Positions 1-7,949 of a DNA stretch of 12,465 nucleotides are shown here, in pieces. The DNA comes from JADKFD01 sp964561825. GTDB taxonomy: Bacteria > Pseudomonadota > Gammaproteobacteria > Xanthomonadales > SZUA-5. How positions within the stretch are numbered: the first letter of the stretch is position 1; each line of letters opens with the position of its first letter. The translations under genes were made by a program, and so were the position numbers. The DNA is taken from positions 1 to 12,465 of the forward strand of contig CAZLSB010000110.1 in assembly GCA_964561825.1 (NCBI GenBank). Reading direction: 5' to 3'. The notes under the pieces were generated by a model that saw only the letters and a list, made by a program, of their open reading frames with translations, was not told the origin of the DNA and made no database searches.

Positions 1-2082
1 GACGTGAACCCGCCCGAGGCTGGCCCGTACGACTTCAATCCGCTGCCGATGGCGATTCGCGAGGGGCGGCCTTTGTTTTACGACACCCATCGAACCTCGG
101 GTTTAGGTCAGGCGTCCTGCGCGTCTTGCCATGTCGATGGCCGCATGGATCGTTTGGCTTGGGATTTGGGTGATCCTTCCCAGCCGCCGCAAGTTTTTGA
201 TCAGAACTGCATTACCCAACTGGGCTCGCCGCGCTGTGAGAACTATCACGCGATGAAGGGCCCGATGACCACGCAGACGATGCAAGACATCATCGGCCAT
301 GAGCCTTTGCATTGGCGCGGCGATCGCGCTGGCATCGAAGCTTTCAACCCCGCTTTTGAAGGGCTTTTGGGCGATGACGAACTGCTGACCCCCAGCGAAA
401 TGCAGGCTTTCGAGAATTTTCTGGCGACTATCAGTTTTCCGCCCAATCCCTTCCGCAATTTGGACAATACGCTGCCACTGTCATTGCCTTTACCCGGCCA
501 TTACAGCAGCGGACGATTCCAAATGGCCGGCATACCGCTAGTCAGTGGCAGCGCTACCCGCGGTTTGGATCTGTACACCACCGGTTTGCTGGATGGCGAG
601 TTGCAATGCGCCAGTTGCCATACGCTACCGACCGGCATGGCGGTCAATGGGCCGATGTTCCTGGGCGTGCTGGGCGTGCCAGTCGGCGGTCGGGTGATGC
701 CGATCGGCCCGATGGGTGAAAATCACCTGGGCATTGTCAGCACCGATGGTTCGACCAATGTGTCGATGAAGGTGCCGCAACTGCGCAATCAATACGAAAA
801 AGTCGGCTTCGAGATGACGCAGCTCGATAACAATGCCGGCTTTGGTTTTTTGCACGATGGCTCGGCGGATTCTTTGGCGCGATTTCTGTCGGCTCGGGTT
901 TTCAGCGTGCGCTCTGACCAGGATGTCGCCGATTTGGTAGCGTTGAGCTTGGCCTTTTCTGGATCAGATTTTGGCAACGTCAATCCGATTCTGGGTGCGC
1001 CGGCGCCGCTGTCCAAAGACAGCCACGCGGCAGTCGGCGCGCAGGAGACGCTGAGTAGCCCTACTGCCACCCCGCGCGCGGCGGCTTTATTGGCGCTGGC
1101 ACGCAGCAGCAAGGTTGATTTAGTCGCGCACAGCGGCAGCGCGGGATATGCCTATGACGCAGCGGCGGATCGTTTCCTCACCGATGACGGTAGCGCGCCT
1201 TTGAGCGTCGCCGAGTTGCAGGCGCGGATTAGCAGCCTTGCTCCGTTGACTATCACCGTGGTACCGCGCGGTCTGGCGCGGCGGCTGGGCATTGATCGGG
1301 ATGGCGATGGCATCGGCGATAGCAGCGAGGTCAAACAAGGCAGCAACCCCGCCGATGCTGATTCAACCACGTTAAACCCGATGGCTGGCCTTTGGTACAA
1401 CCCAGCGCGCAGTGGTCACGGCATGGATTTGCACTACGCGGGTGCCACGCAGTTTGTCACCTGGTACACCTACAATGACGACGGCAGCCCAACTTGGTAT
1501 CAAGCCGTCGCGCCGCGCGCCAATCCATGGGTAGCGCCACTGCAACGTTACACCTGGAACGGCAGCGCAGTGACGGCTGAGAGCGTCGGTGAACTGCGCT
1601 TGACTTTTAGCGATGCCGGAAACCTCAGCTTCAATTGGCGTTTGGGCAATCGCAGCGGCACGGAGCCAATGGCCGCCCAATTGGCCACGTTTACGCCATC
1701 CAACCCCGATCGCAACGGCACTTGGTACAACGCCGCCGAACCGGGCTGGGGCTTGAGCATTTACAGCGGCGGCAGCGCGCGCGTCGCCATCATTTATTTT
1801 TACGACGCCAACCAGCAGCCGCGTTGGGCGCTGGGACAAAGCAGCAATGCCGCGATCGACAGCATGAGCATGCTGAATTTTCGCGGGTTCTGCCCAGATT
1901 GTGCGGCGATCGCACCCACTAGCAGCGCCGGCGGGCGGCTTGATTTTCGCTTCGATGGCGCTCGTCTGGGCGAGGTGCTCACCGATGTCTACGCCGCTGC
2001 CACGCCGACCACGCGTTGGCAGCGCGGCCCGGCCAACATCACGCCGCTGTCTGATCCGGTGCTGCATCCCAGTCGGTATTAG
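1..2082 (+). CDS. Di-haem cytochrome c peroxidase-like exported protein, 5'-partial, with C-terminal module pair
   Basis: The frame is open at the left edge, so the N-terminus is missing. The first in-frame start (GTG at 4) has no support. Counting from it, two CxxCH haem c sites are visible: CASCH at 39-43 and CASCH at 202-206. Between them is a segment with MKGPMTTQT and HWRGDR, which I associate with large cytochrome c peroxidase (MauG/CcpA-like) proteins that often carry an N-terminal beta-propeller; such a domain may lie outside the window. Residues 430-452 form a thrombospondin-3-like calcium loop (DRDGDGIGD). From about 460 two copies of a ~115-residue module follow, headed GLWYNPARSGHG and GTWYNAAEPGWG. 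The module resembles the pair in the hydrolase at 8616-10697. Haem attachment implies export to the periplasm or outside. Electron-transfer or peroxidase activity is inferred from the family; the substrate is unknown. The stop is TAG at 2080. Confidence 0.8.
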   Translation, partial: DVNPPEAGPYDFNPLPMAIREGRPLFYDTHRTSGLGQASCASCHVDGRMDRLAWDLGDPSQPPQVFDQNCITQLGSPRCENYHAMKGPMTTQTMQDIIGHEPLHWRGDRAGIEAFNPAFEGLLGDDELLTPSEMQAFENFLATISFPPNPFRNLDNTLPLSLPLPGHYSSGRFQMAGIPLVSGSATRGLDLYTTGLLDGELQCASCHTLPTGMAVNGPMFLGVLGVPVGGRVMPIGPMGENHLGIVSTDGSTNVSMKVPQLRNQYEKVGFEMTQLDNNAGFGFLHDGSADSLARFLSARVFSVRSDQDVADLVALSLAFSGSDFGNVNPILGAPAPLSKDSHAAVGAQETLSSPTATPRAAALLALARSSKVDLVAHSGSAGYAYDAAADRFLTDDGSAPLSVAELQARISSLAPLTITVVPRGLARRLGIDRDGDGIGDSSEVKQGSNPADADSTTLNPMAGLWYNPARSGHGMDLHYAGATQFVTWYTYNDDGSPTWYQAVAPRANPWVAPLQRYTWNGSAVTAESVGELRLTFSDAGNLSFNWRLGNRSGTEPMAAQLATFTPSNPDRNGTWYNAAEPGWGLSIYSGGSARVAIIYFYDANQQPRWALGQSSNAAIDSMSMLNFRGFCPDCAAIAPTSSAGGRLDFRFDGARLGEVLTDVYAAATPTTRWQRGPANITPLSDPVLHPSRY

Positions 2083-2114
2083 CCAGGAACTGTCATCCTA
2101 GAAACCTCAGTTGG

Positions 2115-2214
2115 ACGGGGTAGAGTGTGCGGTTATGCGTGCGTTCGAACCGGCGCGCCGCATACGGCGCAAGCCGCCGGTTCTCACCCGCCAGAACCGT
2201 GCAATCTGCCCCGT
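2115..2214 (+). other. Nested inverted repeats, possible structured RNA leader or terminator
   Basis: This 146-base gap (2083-2228) contains four nested complementary pairs: 2115-2120 with 2209-2214 (ACGGGG/CCCCGT), 2130-2134 with 2195-2199 (CGGTT/AACCG), 2147-2155 with 2175-2183 (GAACCGGCG/CGCCGGTTC) and 2156-2160 with 2165-2169 (CGCCG/CGGCG, loop CATA). A competing pair also exists: 2178-2184 with 2193-2199 (CGGTTCT/AGAACCG). The middle arm can therefore pair upstream or downstream, as in an attenuator. There is no T-run, so it is not a standard intrinsic terminator. I recognise no known riboswitch or small RNA. Function is inference. Confidence 0.35.
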
Positions 2215-2228
2215 AGCGCACTCACCCA

Positions 2229-3005
2229 ATGGGTGAAAGAGCGAAATTGCTGAAAAGCCAAAAGAATCATCGTGATATGGGTATTAAGAAGCGGTCAACT
2301 GAGGTTTCTAGGGTCATGCAAAGCCTGCTGGATCAACTCGAACGCAGCATCGTCGATGGGCTGCTGACCAGCGCGGAAAAATCAGCTCTGGCGGCAGATC
2401 TGCAAAAACGTCCCTGGCGTATCGATCAACTTCGACAATTACGCAATCACGCTTTTGAGTTGGTTTTGCAGCGCGCGCGCACCCCGAGCGCCGCGCCGTC
2501 CATGCCGGCGCTGGTCAAATGGCTGAGCGATGTGGTCAAAATGCTTGATCAAGTCAATCAGGGCGCGCTGGTCGATACCGAAGTCTGGTTCAGCCCGGGC
2601 AGCGAGTGTCGATCCGCGCTGGTAGGTCATTTTGCCGCGTGCCGCAAGCGCGTCGATATCTGCGTATTCACCATCGCCGACGATGCGATCACGACGGCGA
2701 TTCGCGCCGCGCATCAACGCGGCGTCGTCGTTCGGATCATCAGCGACAACGACAAACGGTTGGATTCCGGCAGTGATATCGCCGAGCTGATTAATGCCGG
2801 CATAGACCTGCGGCTCGATGATTCAGACGCGCATATGCACCATAAATTTGTGATTTTTGATCAGCGTTGGCTGCTCAATGGCAGCTTCAACTGGACCCGC
2901 AGCGCCAGTCAATGCAACGACGAAAATTTGGTCGCCACCAATGACCCGCAACAACTGCAGCAATTCAGCACGCAGTTCGAGGCGCTGTGGCAGCGCTTTG
3001 CTTAG
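2229..3005 (+). CDS. Phospholipase D-like nuclease with a single HKD motif
   Basis: A 258-residue protein. The C-terminal half (about 115-258) is a PLD-superfamily domain. The catalytic HxKx4D signature is HHKFVIFD, with H204, K206 and D211, followed by NGSFNWT and later NDEN, as in the Nuc/MitoPLD group. One HKD motif means two subunits would be needed for a full active site, as is known for that family. The likely reaction is phosphodiester hydrolysis; DNA, RNA or lipid cannot be decided from sequence. Residues 30-110 are predicted mostly helical (DGLLTSAEKSAL region) and I do not recognise them. No signal peptide is visible, so a cytoplasmic location is likely. The start is uncertain: ATG 2229 sits inside the palindrome TCACCCAATGGGTGA (2222-2236) and has no clear ribosome site. 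ATG 2277 and ATG 2316 (AGGG at 2308-2311) are alternatives. Confidence 0.82.
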   Translation: MGERAKLLKSQKNHRDMGIKKRSTEVSRVMQSLLDQLERSIVDGLLTSAEKSALAADLQKRPWRIDQLRQLRNHAFELVLQRARTPSAAPSMPALVKWLSDVVKMLDQVNQGALVDTEVWFSPGSECRSALVGHFAACRKRVDICVFTIADDAITTAIRAAHQRGVVVRIISDNDKRLDSGSDIAELINAGIDLRLDDSDAHMHHKFVIFDQRWLLNGSFNWTRSASQCNDENLVATNDPQQLQQFSTQFEALWQRFA

Positions 3006-3326
3006 AGCACATCCTAAGCGGGCTCGCGGGCTCCATGAGCCGATATCGTAAGTCGTTGATTCATCATTGCGGGGCACGCACCACGAGAAGCGGTATTGAT
3101 CCTCGAACTGTGCGCGCGTGCGGTGGCAATCCAGGCACGGTGCTGGACTGCCGCGGCCCCCTTGAACTCTTCTAAGCGATGCATCGGGCATTCAGCCCGC
3201 GCTTGGTGTGCATGCTTACCCGGGGGCGCCCCAGGCTGGGATGGTGGCGCGCCGTTGGCGCTGAAGCGGCGCGGATCGGGCTACCCTTCGGTATGCTGAG
3301 CCGGACCGAACTTAAGGAGCAAAGGC
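3006..3326. other. Intergenic region without a gene; possible degenerate dispersed repeat
   Basis: I find no convincing gene in these 321 bases. The part 3064-3135 begins CATTGCGGGGCACG and ends GGCAATCCAGG. This resembles the ends of a dispersed intergenic repeat known in many bacteria (CATTGCGAGG ... GAAGCAATCCAG), here much decayed. Short hairpins occur at 3185-3199 (CGGGC ATTCA GCCCG), and a GC palindrome (GGGGCGCCCC) lies near 3225. A weak -10-like TATGCT at 3292-3297 could serve the next gene, but no matching -35 is visible. Confidence 0.3.
3313..3319 (+). promoter_or_regulatory. Strong ribosome binding site of kbp
   Basis: TAAGGAG lies 7 bases before ATG 3327 and fixes that start. It is the best Shine-Dalgarno sequence in the window. 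Confidence 0.75.
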
Positions 3327-3767
3327 ATGGGAATTTTCGATTTCATGAAATCCGCCGGTGAAAAGGTACTCGGCGCGGCGATCAGCGGCAATGCCGGCGC
3401 GCTGCTCAATCATCTGAAGGGCAAGGGCCTGATGACCTCCGACTTGCAGGTCGAATACGACCCGACGCTGGCCACGGTGAAAGTCAAAGGCAATGCCGCC
3501 AACCAAGCCGACAAAGAACGTTTGATCTTGGCGCTCGGCAATATCGAGGGCGTCGAGAAGGTAGAAGACGACTTACGCACGGCCAGCGCCGGTCGCGCCG
3601 CCACGTTTTATTCGGTCAAAAAGGGCGATACCCTGAGCGCGATCGCCAAAGCCCAATACGGCAAATCCAGCGCCTACGTGCAGATTTTTGAAGCCAACAA
3701 ACCGCTGCTCAAAGACCCCGACAAGATTTATCCAGGGCAGGTTTTGCGCATACCGGTGCTGGATTAG
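3327..3767 (+). CDS. kbp: Kbp/YgaU-type BON-LysM potassium-binding protein
   Basis: A 146-residue protein that lines up almost end to end with E. coli Kbp (YgaU, 149 aa). It starts MGIFDFMKSAGEK (E. coli MGLFNFVKDAGEK). A BON domain follows at about 24-84 (VKVKGNAANQADKERL, then GNIEGVEKVEDD), and a LysM domain at about 94-144 (FYSVKKGDTLSAIAKAQYG, then FEANKPLLKDPDKIYPGQ, a stretch nearly identical in E. coli). E. coli Kbp is a cytoplasmic potassium sensor that binds K+ and changes shape, and is needed for normal growth at high external K+. There is no signal peptide here either, so despite LysM a cytoplasmic role is more likely than cell-wall binding. It appears to be a single gene: the next start is about 100 bases on with no shared signals. 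Confidence 0.93.
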   Translation: MGIFDFMKSAGEKVLGAAISGNAGALLNHLKGKGLMTSDLQVEYDPTLATVKVKGNAANQADKERLILALGNIEGVEKVEDDLRTASAGRAATFYSVKKGDTLSAIAKAQYGKSSAYVQIFEANKPLLKDPDKIYPGQVLRIPVLD

Positions 3768-3868
3768 AAAACGGCAGCGGGTGCGTAAAGGCGAGCGCAG
3801 CTAAGCCATCAATGGGATCGGTTTGCGCAATGGCTTTGAACCTAAAAATCTCAGTTGAGCGCTTCTCG

Positions 3869-5008
3869 ATGTTGATCCGTCTGTGCCTGCCGCTGTTCCT
3901 GATATCCAATGTCGCGCTCGCCGATCCGCAATGGCAGCCCTTGGTCGATCCCTACAATCAGGTGTTCCCCAGCTTGGAGATCGCCACGGCGATGTTGGTG
4001 CTTGATCCGGCTGACGCGGATGACGCCGTCGTGGGTGATCAGCAGGGCTTGATCTATGTGGATTTAAGCGGCGCGCGTGCGGGTGCAGCGTTTGAGCTGA
4101 TTATCCGGATTCCCGGTTTGGCGCCGGAAAGTCGATTAACCGGGCGCGTTCCGGCGGTTGAAGGCGCCGTGAGCCTAGCGCCGACCATCGGCTGGGATTA
4201 TCAAGCCTTGGCGGCTATCAAACAGCCGCGGCCGACATCAGTAGAATTTGAACTGAAAGTCGACGGGCGCGATCTGGGCAAACGTACCCTACGCGTGCGG
4301 CTGCGTTCAATTAACGATGCCCTGTATTACATCGACGAAGAGAATGACGACGAAGATTTAGATTTCAATTGGTTATTCGCCGCGTACGTCAATGAAGATC
4401 ATCCGGCCGTCGATTTAATTCTGAAAGAAGCGCTGGATAGCGGCGTGGTCGACAGTTTTAGCGGTTATCAAGCAGAAGATTCCGACGAAGTGCTGAAACA
4501 GGTGTATGCCATCTGGCATGTATTACAGCAACGTGGCATTCGTTATTCGTCGATCACCCGCACCGCCAATGAACACACTCATGTGATGAGTCAACACGTG
4601 CGCTTTATTGATGAGTCGTTGGCCATGACCCAAGCGAACTGTGTCGATGGCAGCGTGTTAATGGCCTCGGTACTGCGCAAAATTGATATCGCACCGTCAT
4701 TAGTGCTGGTGCCGGGTCATATGTTTCTGGGCTTCGCACTCGACGAAGCGGGCACCGAGATGGCGTATTTAGAAACCACGATGCTCGGCGATGTCCCCAA
4801 AAAAGCCAAACGATTGGCCGCGCCAGGACGCGTTTCGCTAGGTGGGGATGTGGACGCATCCTTAGCCAGTTTCGAGGCGGCTATGGAAGAAGGGCAGCGC
4901 CAAATGGATGAGGCCGGCGCTGCCTTTACGGATGAAAACGACTTCGAACATCAGATCATCGACATCCAAGCCGCCCGCGAATATGGCGTTATGCCGATTA
5001 CGCGCTAG
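3869..5008 (+). CDS. Exported transglutaminase-like cysteine protein of unknown function
   Basis: The frame opens at 3812, but ATG 3869 is preferred because it begins a clean signal peptide (MLIRLCLPLFLISNVALA, cleavage before DPQ), giving 379 residues. The N-terminal third (about 20-150) looks beta-rich. An acidic stretch follows near 155-165 (DEENDDEDLDF). The C-terminal half has a transglutaminase/papain-like pattern: C258 in NCVDGSVLMASVLRK, H284 in PGHMFLGF and a likely acidic partner E302 in LETTMLG. The Cys-to-His spacing of 26 and the helix after the Cys fit that fold; the ETT motif in place of a usual Asp points to a subgroup I know only as hypothetical proteins. Its role could be proteolysis, crosslinking or peptide handling in the periplasm; I cannot choose. 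It converges on the propeller gene, and an 86-base repeat copy fills the gap. Confidence 0.8.
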   Translation: MLIRLCLPLFLISNVALADPQWQPLVDPYNQVFPSLEIATAMLVLDPADADDAVVGDQQGLIYVDLSGARAGAAFELIIRIPGLAPESRLTGRVPAVEGAVSLAPTIGWDYQALAAIKQPRPTSVEFELKVDGRDLGKRTLRVRLRSINDALYYIDEENDDEDLDFNWLFAAYVNEDHPAVDLILKEALDSGVVDSFSGYQAEDSDEVLKQVYAIWHVLQQRGIRYSSITRTANEHTHVMSQHVRFIDESLAMTQANCVDGSVLMASVLRKIDIAPSLVLVPGHMFLGFALDEAGTEMAYLETTMLGDVPKKAKRLAAPGRVSLGGDVDASLASFEAAMEEGQRQMDEAGAAFTDENDFEHQIIDIQAAREYGVMPITR

Positions 5009-5094
5009 CGCGGCGTCGACTGCGGTCACATCGTCATCCATGATCCGTTACTTCAATCGATGCGGTTCGTGCCTTGCGATATCCTACGCGCGCT
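5009..5094 (-). repeat. Direct repeat copy B (decayed)
   Basis: This copy matches 8040-8125 without gaps at a constant offset of 3031, with 72 of 86 identical by hand count. Identical blocks are 22 bases (5017-5038) and 18 bases (5051-5068). It starts one base after the TAG of the upstream gene and ends on the first base of the propeller stop codon complement. Read on the minus strand in the frame of the 65-residue ORF at 7950-8147, it has two stops (CAG to TAG, CAA to TAA). Confidence 0.8.
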
Positions 5095-7718
5095 CAGCAA
5101 CTACGCGGCTCGCCCGAGGTGTGCAACTCCAAGTTTGCTGTGGTGATGCCGGTCATGACCCAACCAGGATTGGAGTCCTTGACTCCGTCATTGTTTGTGT
5201 CGGTTGTGTTCTGATAGGTCCAAGTGACGGTCAGCCTAGCCGAATAGTTGGTGCCGCCGGTGGACCCAAAACTGCAGACAGAATCTGTGGACGTCAGACC
5301 CAAACCGCCGGGATTGTGGTCGGGCGCGGGCGGCATGTTGTCCCAAGTAATCGGATTCTTCGCAGCATCGGAGTGCTGGGTCTTCGAGATGGTGCCAACA
5401 AACGACGCAAGCACTTCGCCTTCACCGGAGCGGAACTTATAGCGGACGCCGTCCGGCGAAATGTCCGCGAATTGCTTGTTTAGTGACAGTGCTGGGTCTT
5501 CGAAGCCGCTCGAAAAGATTGGAGTTTCCGGGATGATCCATTGAGCGTAATACTCGGAAGGCTGGCCGCCGACGGAATTGAAACCACCACCGACGTGCAG
5601 GATATCGCCGGTGATGGCGAAAGAGGCGACCCCGCCATCGGCGCCAACATCGCCCATACTGTGCCACGCGCCGGCGCTAAAGCGGGCAATATTGTTGGCG
5701 CTTACTGCCCCTGCGAGGCTAAATTCTCCGCCGACATAAAGCACGCCGTCGTGTTCGATCAGTGCACCGACCGTGTTTCGGATTGCGGCCTGCAGTCCGC
5801 TGCCCAGCGCATGCCAGTCGCTGCCGTCCCAGCTCGCGATGTAGTTGATCGGGAGTCCGCCGGCTTCAGTGAAGGCTCCACCGACATAGATGTCTGAGCC
5901 AGACGCCAGAATCGTCAGCACATAGTCGTTGGCCCCCTGATTGCCGGTCCCGGACAGGGCGCTCCAGTTGGTGCCATCAAAACGCGCCATGTTTCGAGCA
6001 GACACTCCACCTGCTGAGGAAAATTGCCCCCCGACATATAGGTAGCCGCCGACTGCCTCCAGGGCATACACGGCTTGGCCATTACCGACATTGCCCACGG
6101 ACATGGGAATCCAGGACGTACCATTCCAGCGCGCAAGGTTGGCGGCAGACTGGCCGTCGGCAAGGGAAAAACGGCCGCCAGCGTAGAGTTCGCCGTTGAA
6201 CATTTCGAGCGCGAAAACGGCGTCATTCGTACTGTAAAGCGTGCCGATGCCGCCCCCCAAAGGATGCCAGTTGACGCCATCCCATCGAGCCACTTTGTTG
6301 GCGATGGTGTTGCCAAAGCCGGGGAAATATCCGGCGACATACAGGTCATTGCCATCGCCAAGTAGGGTCAACACGCTTGTTGTGAGGCCTGTGTGCAGCC
6401 CGCTCCAGGAACCATTGCTTAGCCGGGCGAGGTTGTTCATCGGCCCGGCACCCGCTTCGGTGAACCCGCCGCAAAGAAATACGTCCTGACCGGCCGCAAC
6501 TATTGCCCCGACCCCACCATTGACCCCGTTGGCAGCGCTCCTGGGCGATCCGAGTGCACTCCAGCCGTCGGCGTCCAGTTTGCCGATGTGATCGGCAGGA
6601 ATGCCGCCCGCAAAGCGGTGAAATCCACCCACGTACAAGGAACCGTTGGCCGCCAGCAAGGAATCCACTCCGCCGCCTCCGATTTCGCTGGCAAAACTGC
6701 TCCAAGCCGAACCGTTCCAGCGCGCAAGATGGTAGGCCGGCATTCCGGCAGCCTGGGTGAAATAACCCCCAACCACGAGTTTCCCTTCGCTAATTTGCAG
6801 AGCCCTTACTTGGGTGTTGACGCCGCCGCTCCCGTTACCGTCGAGGCTGGACCAATTGGCGCCGTTCCAGCGTGCGATGTTGCGGGCTGGAAAGCCCCCG
6901 GCAAGGGTGAATTGGCCGCCCACATAGAGATCTGTCCCGTACATCGCGAGGGCATAGACGGATCCGTTGACGCCGTTGCTGCTACCACTGCCAAGAGTCG
7001 ACCAGACCGTACCATTCCACCGCGTGACCCTGTTGGCCGCACCCCCGCCAACCGAAGAGAAGGAGCCACCGACGTAAATATCACTCCCGCTTGGCAGGAT
7101 TGCACGCACGGCACCCGCAAAGCTCTGGGTTGCAGACCCCACGCTGCTCCAGGCACTCCCATCCCATCGCGCAAAGCCATAGGCGCTCGCGCCGCCGATG
7201 GATTCGAAGCTGCCTCCCGCATAGAGGTGTGTAGCTGTGGCCGCCAGCGCGTAGGTGGTCGTACCAATGCCGCTCAGACCAAAGCCGCTCCAGTTGCTGC
7301 CATCCCAACGCGCCAAGTCGTGGGCAACATTTCCGCCGGCATGCGTGAACTCTCCGCCAGCAAACAGTTCACCATTGAACCAGGCCAGCGCGTAGATCCC
7401 TGCAAAGCTGGTGGGAACTGCAGTGATTCCGCTACCGGCGGCGCTCCAACTGTTGCTCACCGGATCAAAGATCGCGACATTGTTGGCGATCACGCCGCCG
7501 CAATTGGTGAACGCTCCGCCCACCGCAATGCGCCCGTCTGACGCTTGCGCCATCGCGATGACCCGACCATTGCAACCCTGAGTGATACCTGGGAACGGCA
7601 GCCAAGTTCCGCTGCCAAGCTGGGGCGTAGCCACTGCCGGGCCAGTCACTGCGGACAGCGACAGAAAGGCAATCAACAACAGCCAACGAGTGGCGGTGCG
7701 AAAAGGATAAAAGCACAT
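5094..7718 (-). CDS. Exported 14-repeat beta-propeller protein with unique C-terminal domain
   Basis: The open frame reaches 7823, but ATG 7718 starts a good signal peptide (MCFYPFRTATRWLLLIAFLS, then a cut near AVA/TPQ), giving 874 residues. I count 14 copies of a ~45-60-residue repeat of the form (I/L)YVGGxFxxAGG-xxxxxxARWDGxxWSxLG, from about residue 40 to 730. This suits beta-propeller blades and could make two seven-bladed propellers. The repeats resemble kelch/Rax2-like repeats. After them comes IFSSGFEDP (near 734-742), a motif I have seen near the end of many exported proteins of this order. A 132-residue tail follows with two cysteines, a calcium-like TNNDGVKD, and a final Cys. I do not recognise the tail. 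No enzyme motif is seen; a surface or secreted binding role is a guess. The region is rich in G, N, S and W, like other exported repeat proteins. Confidence 0.85.
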   Translation of the reverse strand: MCFYPFRTATRWLLLIAFLSLSAVTGPAVATPQLGSGTWLPFPGITQGCNGRVIAMAQASDGRIAVGGAFTNCGGVIANNVAIFDPVSNSWSAAGSGITAVPTSFAGIYALAWFNGELFAGGEFTHAGGNVAHDLARWDGSNWSGFGLSGIGTTTYALAATATHLYAGGSFESIGGASAYGFARWDGSAWSSVGSATQSFAGAVRAILPSGSDIYVGGSFSSVGGGAANRVTRWNGTVWSTLGSGSSNGVNGSVYALAMYGTDLYVGGQFTLAGGFPARNIARWNGANWSSLDGNGSGGVNTQVRALQISEGKLVVGGYFTQAAGMPAYHLARWNGSAWSSFASEIGGGGVDSLLAANGSLYVGGFHRFAGGIPADHIGKLDADGWSALGSPRSAANGVNGGVGAIVAAGQDVFLCGGFTEAGAGPMNNLARLSNGSWSGLHTGLTTSVLTLLGDGNDLYVAGYFPGFGNTIANKVARWDGVNWHPLGGGIGTLYSTNDAVFALEMFNGELYAGGRFSLADGQSAANLARWNGTSWIPMSVGNVGNGQAVYALEAVGGYLYVGGQFSSAGGVSARNMARFDGTNWSALSGTGNQGANDYVLTILASGSDIYVGGAFTEAGGLPINYIASWDGSDWHALGSGLQAAIRNTVGALIEHDGVLYVGGEFSLAGAVSANNIARFSAGAWHSMGDVGADGGVASFAITGDILHVGGGFNSVGGQPSEYYAQWIIPETPIFSSGFEDPALSLNKQFADISPDGVRYKFRSGEGEVLASFVGTISKTQHSDAAKNPITWDNMPPAPDHNPGGLGLTSTDSVCSFGSTGGTNYSARLTVTWTYQNTTDTNNDGVKDSNPGWVMTGITTANLELHTSGEPRSC

Positions 7719-7919
7719 CTTGGTATAATCTCGCTGCGGTTGGCGGGTAATCGGGCTGTTTATGGCCCATGAGATACGTCTTCGAGCCGTCTGTGGAACC
7801 CGAAATCCCCTATCGCCTGTCACGCGACTGGTTCAGGGAATCTCGGGACGATCGGACAGCGCTTCAGGGCGCGTTAGCTGAGACCGTGGCTTGCAACACC
7901 ATCGGCTCCAACGCGTTGT

Positions 7920-7946
7920 TTTATATTCTCGCACATATGATGTGAA
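7920..7946 (-). promoter_or_regulatory. Possible promoter of the propeller gene
   Basis: On the minus strand TTCACA (7941-7946) and TATAAA (7920-7925) are 15 bases apart in the only AT-rich patch of the region. The spacing is short and the leader would be about 200 bases. The patch also overlaps the space just after the small ORF at 7950-8147. This is a weak call. Confidence 0.25.
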
Positions 7947-7949
7947 TTG

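Noticed and set aside
1372..2067. 231-codon frame on the minus strand opposite the cytochrome modules
   Set aside because: It is antisense to a conserved protein module and has Ala/Arg-rich low-information content.
2141..2160. tRNA T-arm-like sequence GTTCGAACC
   Set aside because: The flanking bases do not form a T stem, and no acceptor or anticodon arm fits.
2147..2183. Resemblance to domain V of a group II intron (GAACCG ... CGGTTC hairpin)
   Set aside because: The loop is CATA rather than GNRA, the bulge has five bases instead of two, the AGC triad is absent and no reverse transcriptase is nearby.
2823..3191. 122-codon minus-strand frame across the end of the nuclease gene
   Set aside because: Half is antisense to the HKD domain and the rest reads through the putative dispersed repeat, which often gives spurious frames.
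6588..7541. Long open frame (317 codons) on the plus strand opposite the propeller gene
   Set aside because: It is antisense to clear propeller repeats; its length reflects their GC-rich periodic codons. No family motif or ribosome site is seen.
7719..7823. A 35-residue N-terminal extension of the propeller protein
   Set aside because: The signal peptide starts at ATG 7718; the extension is Arg-rich and would bury it.
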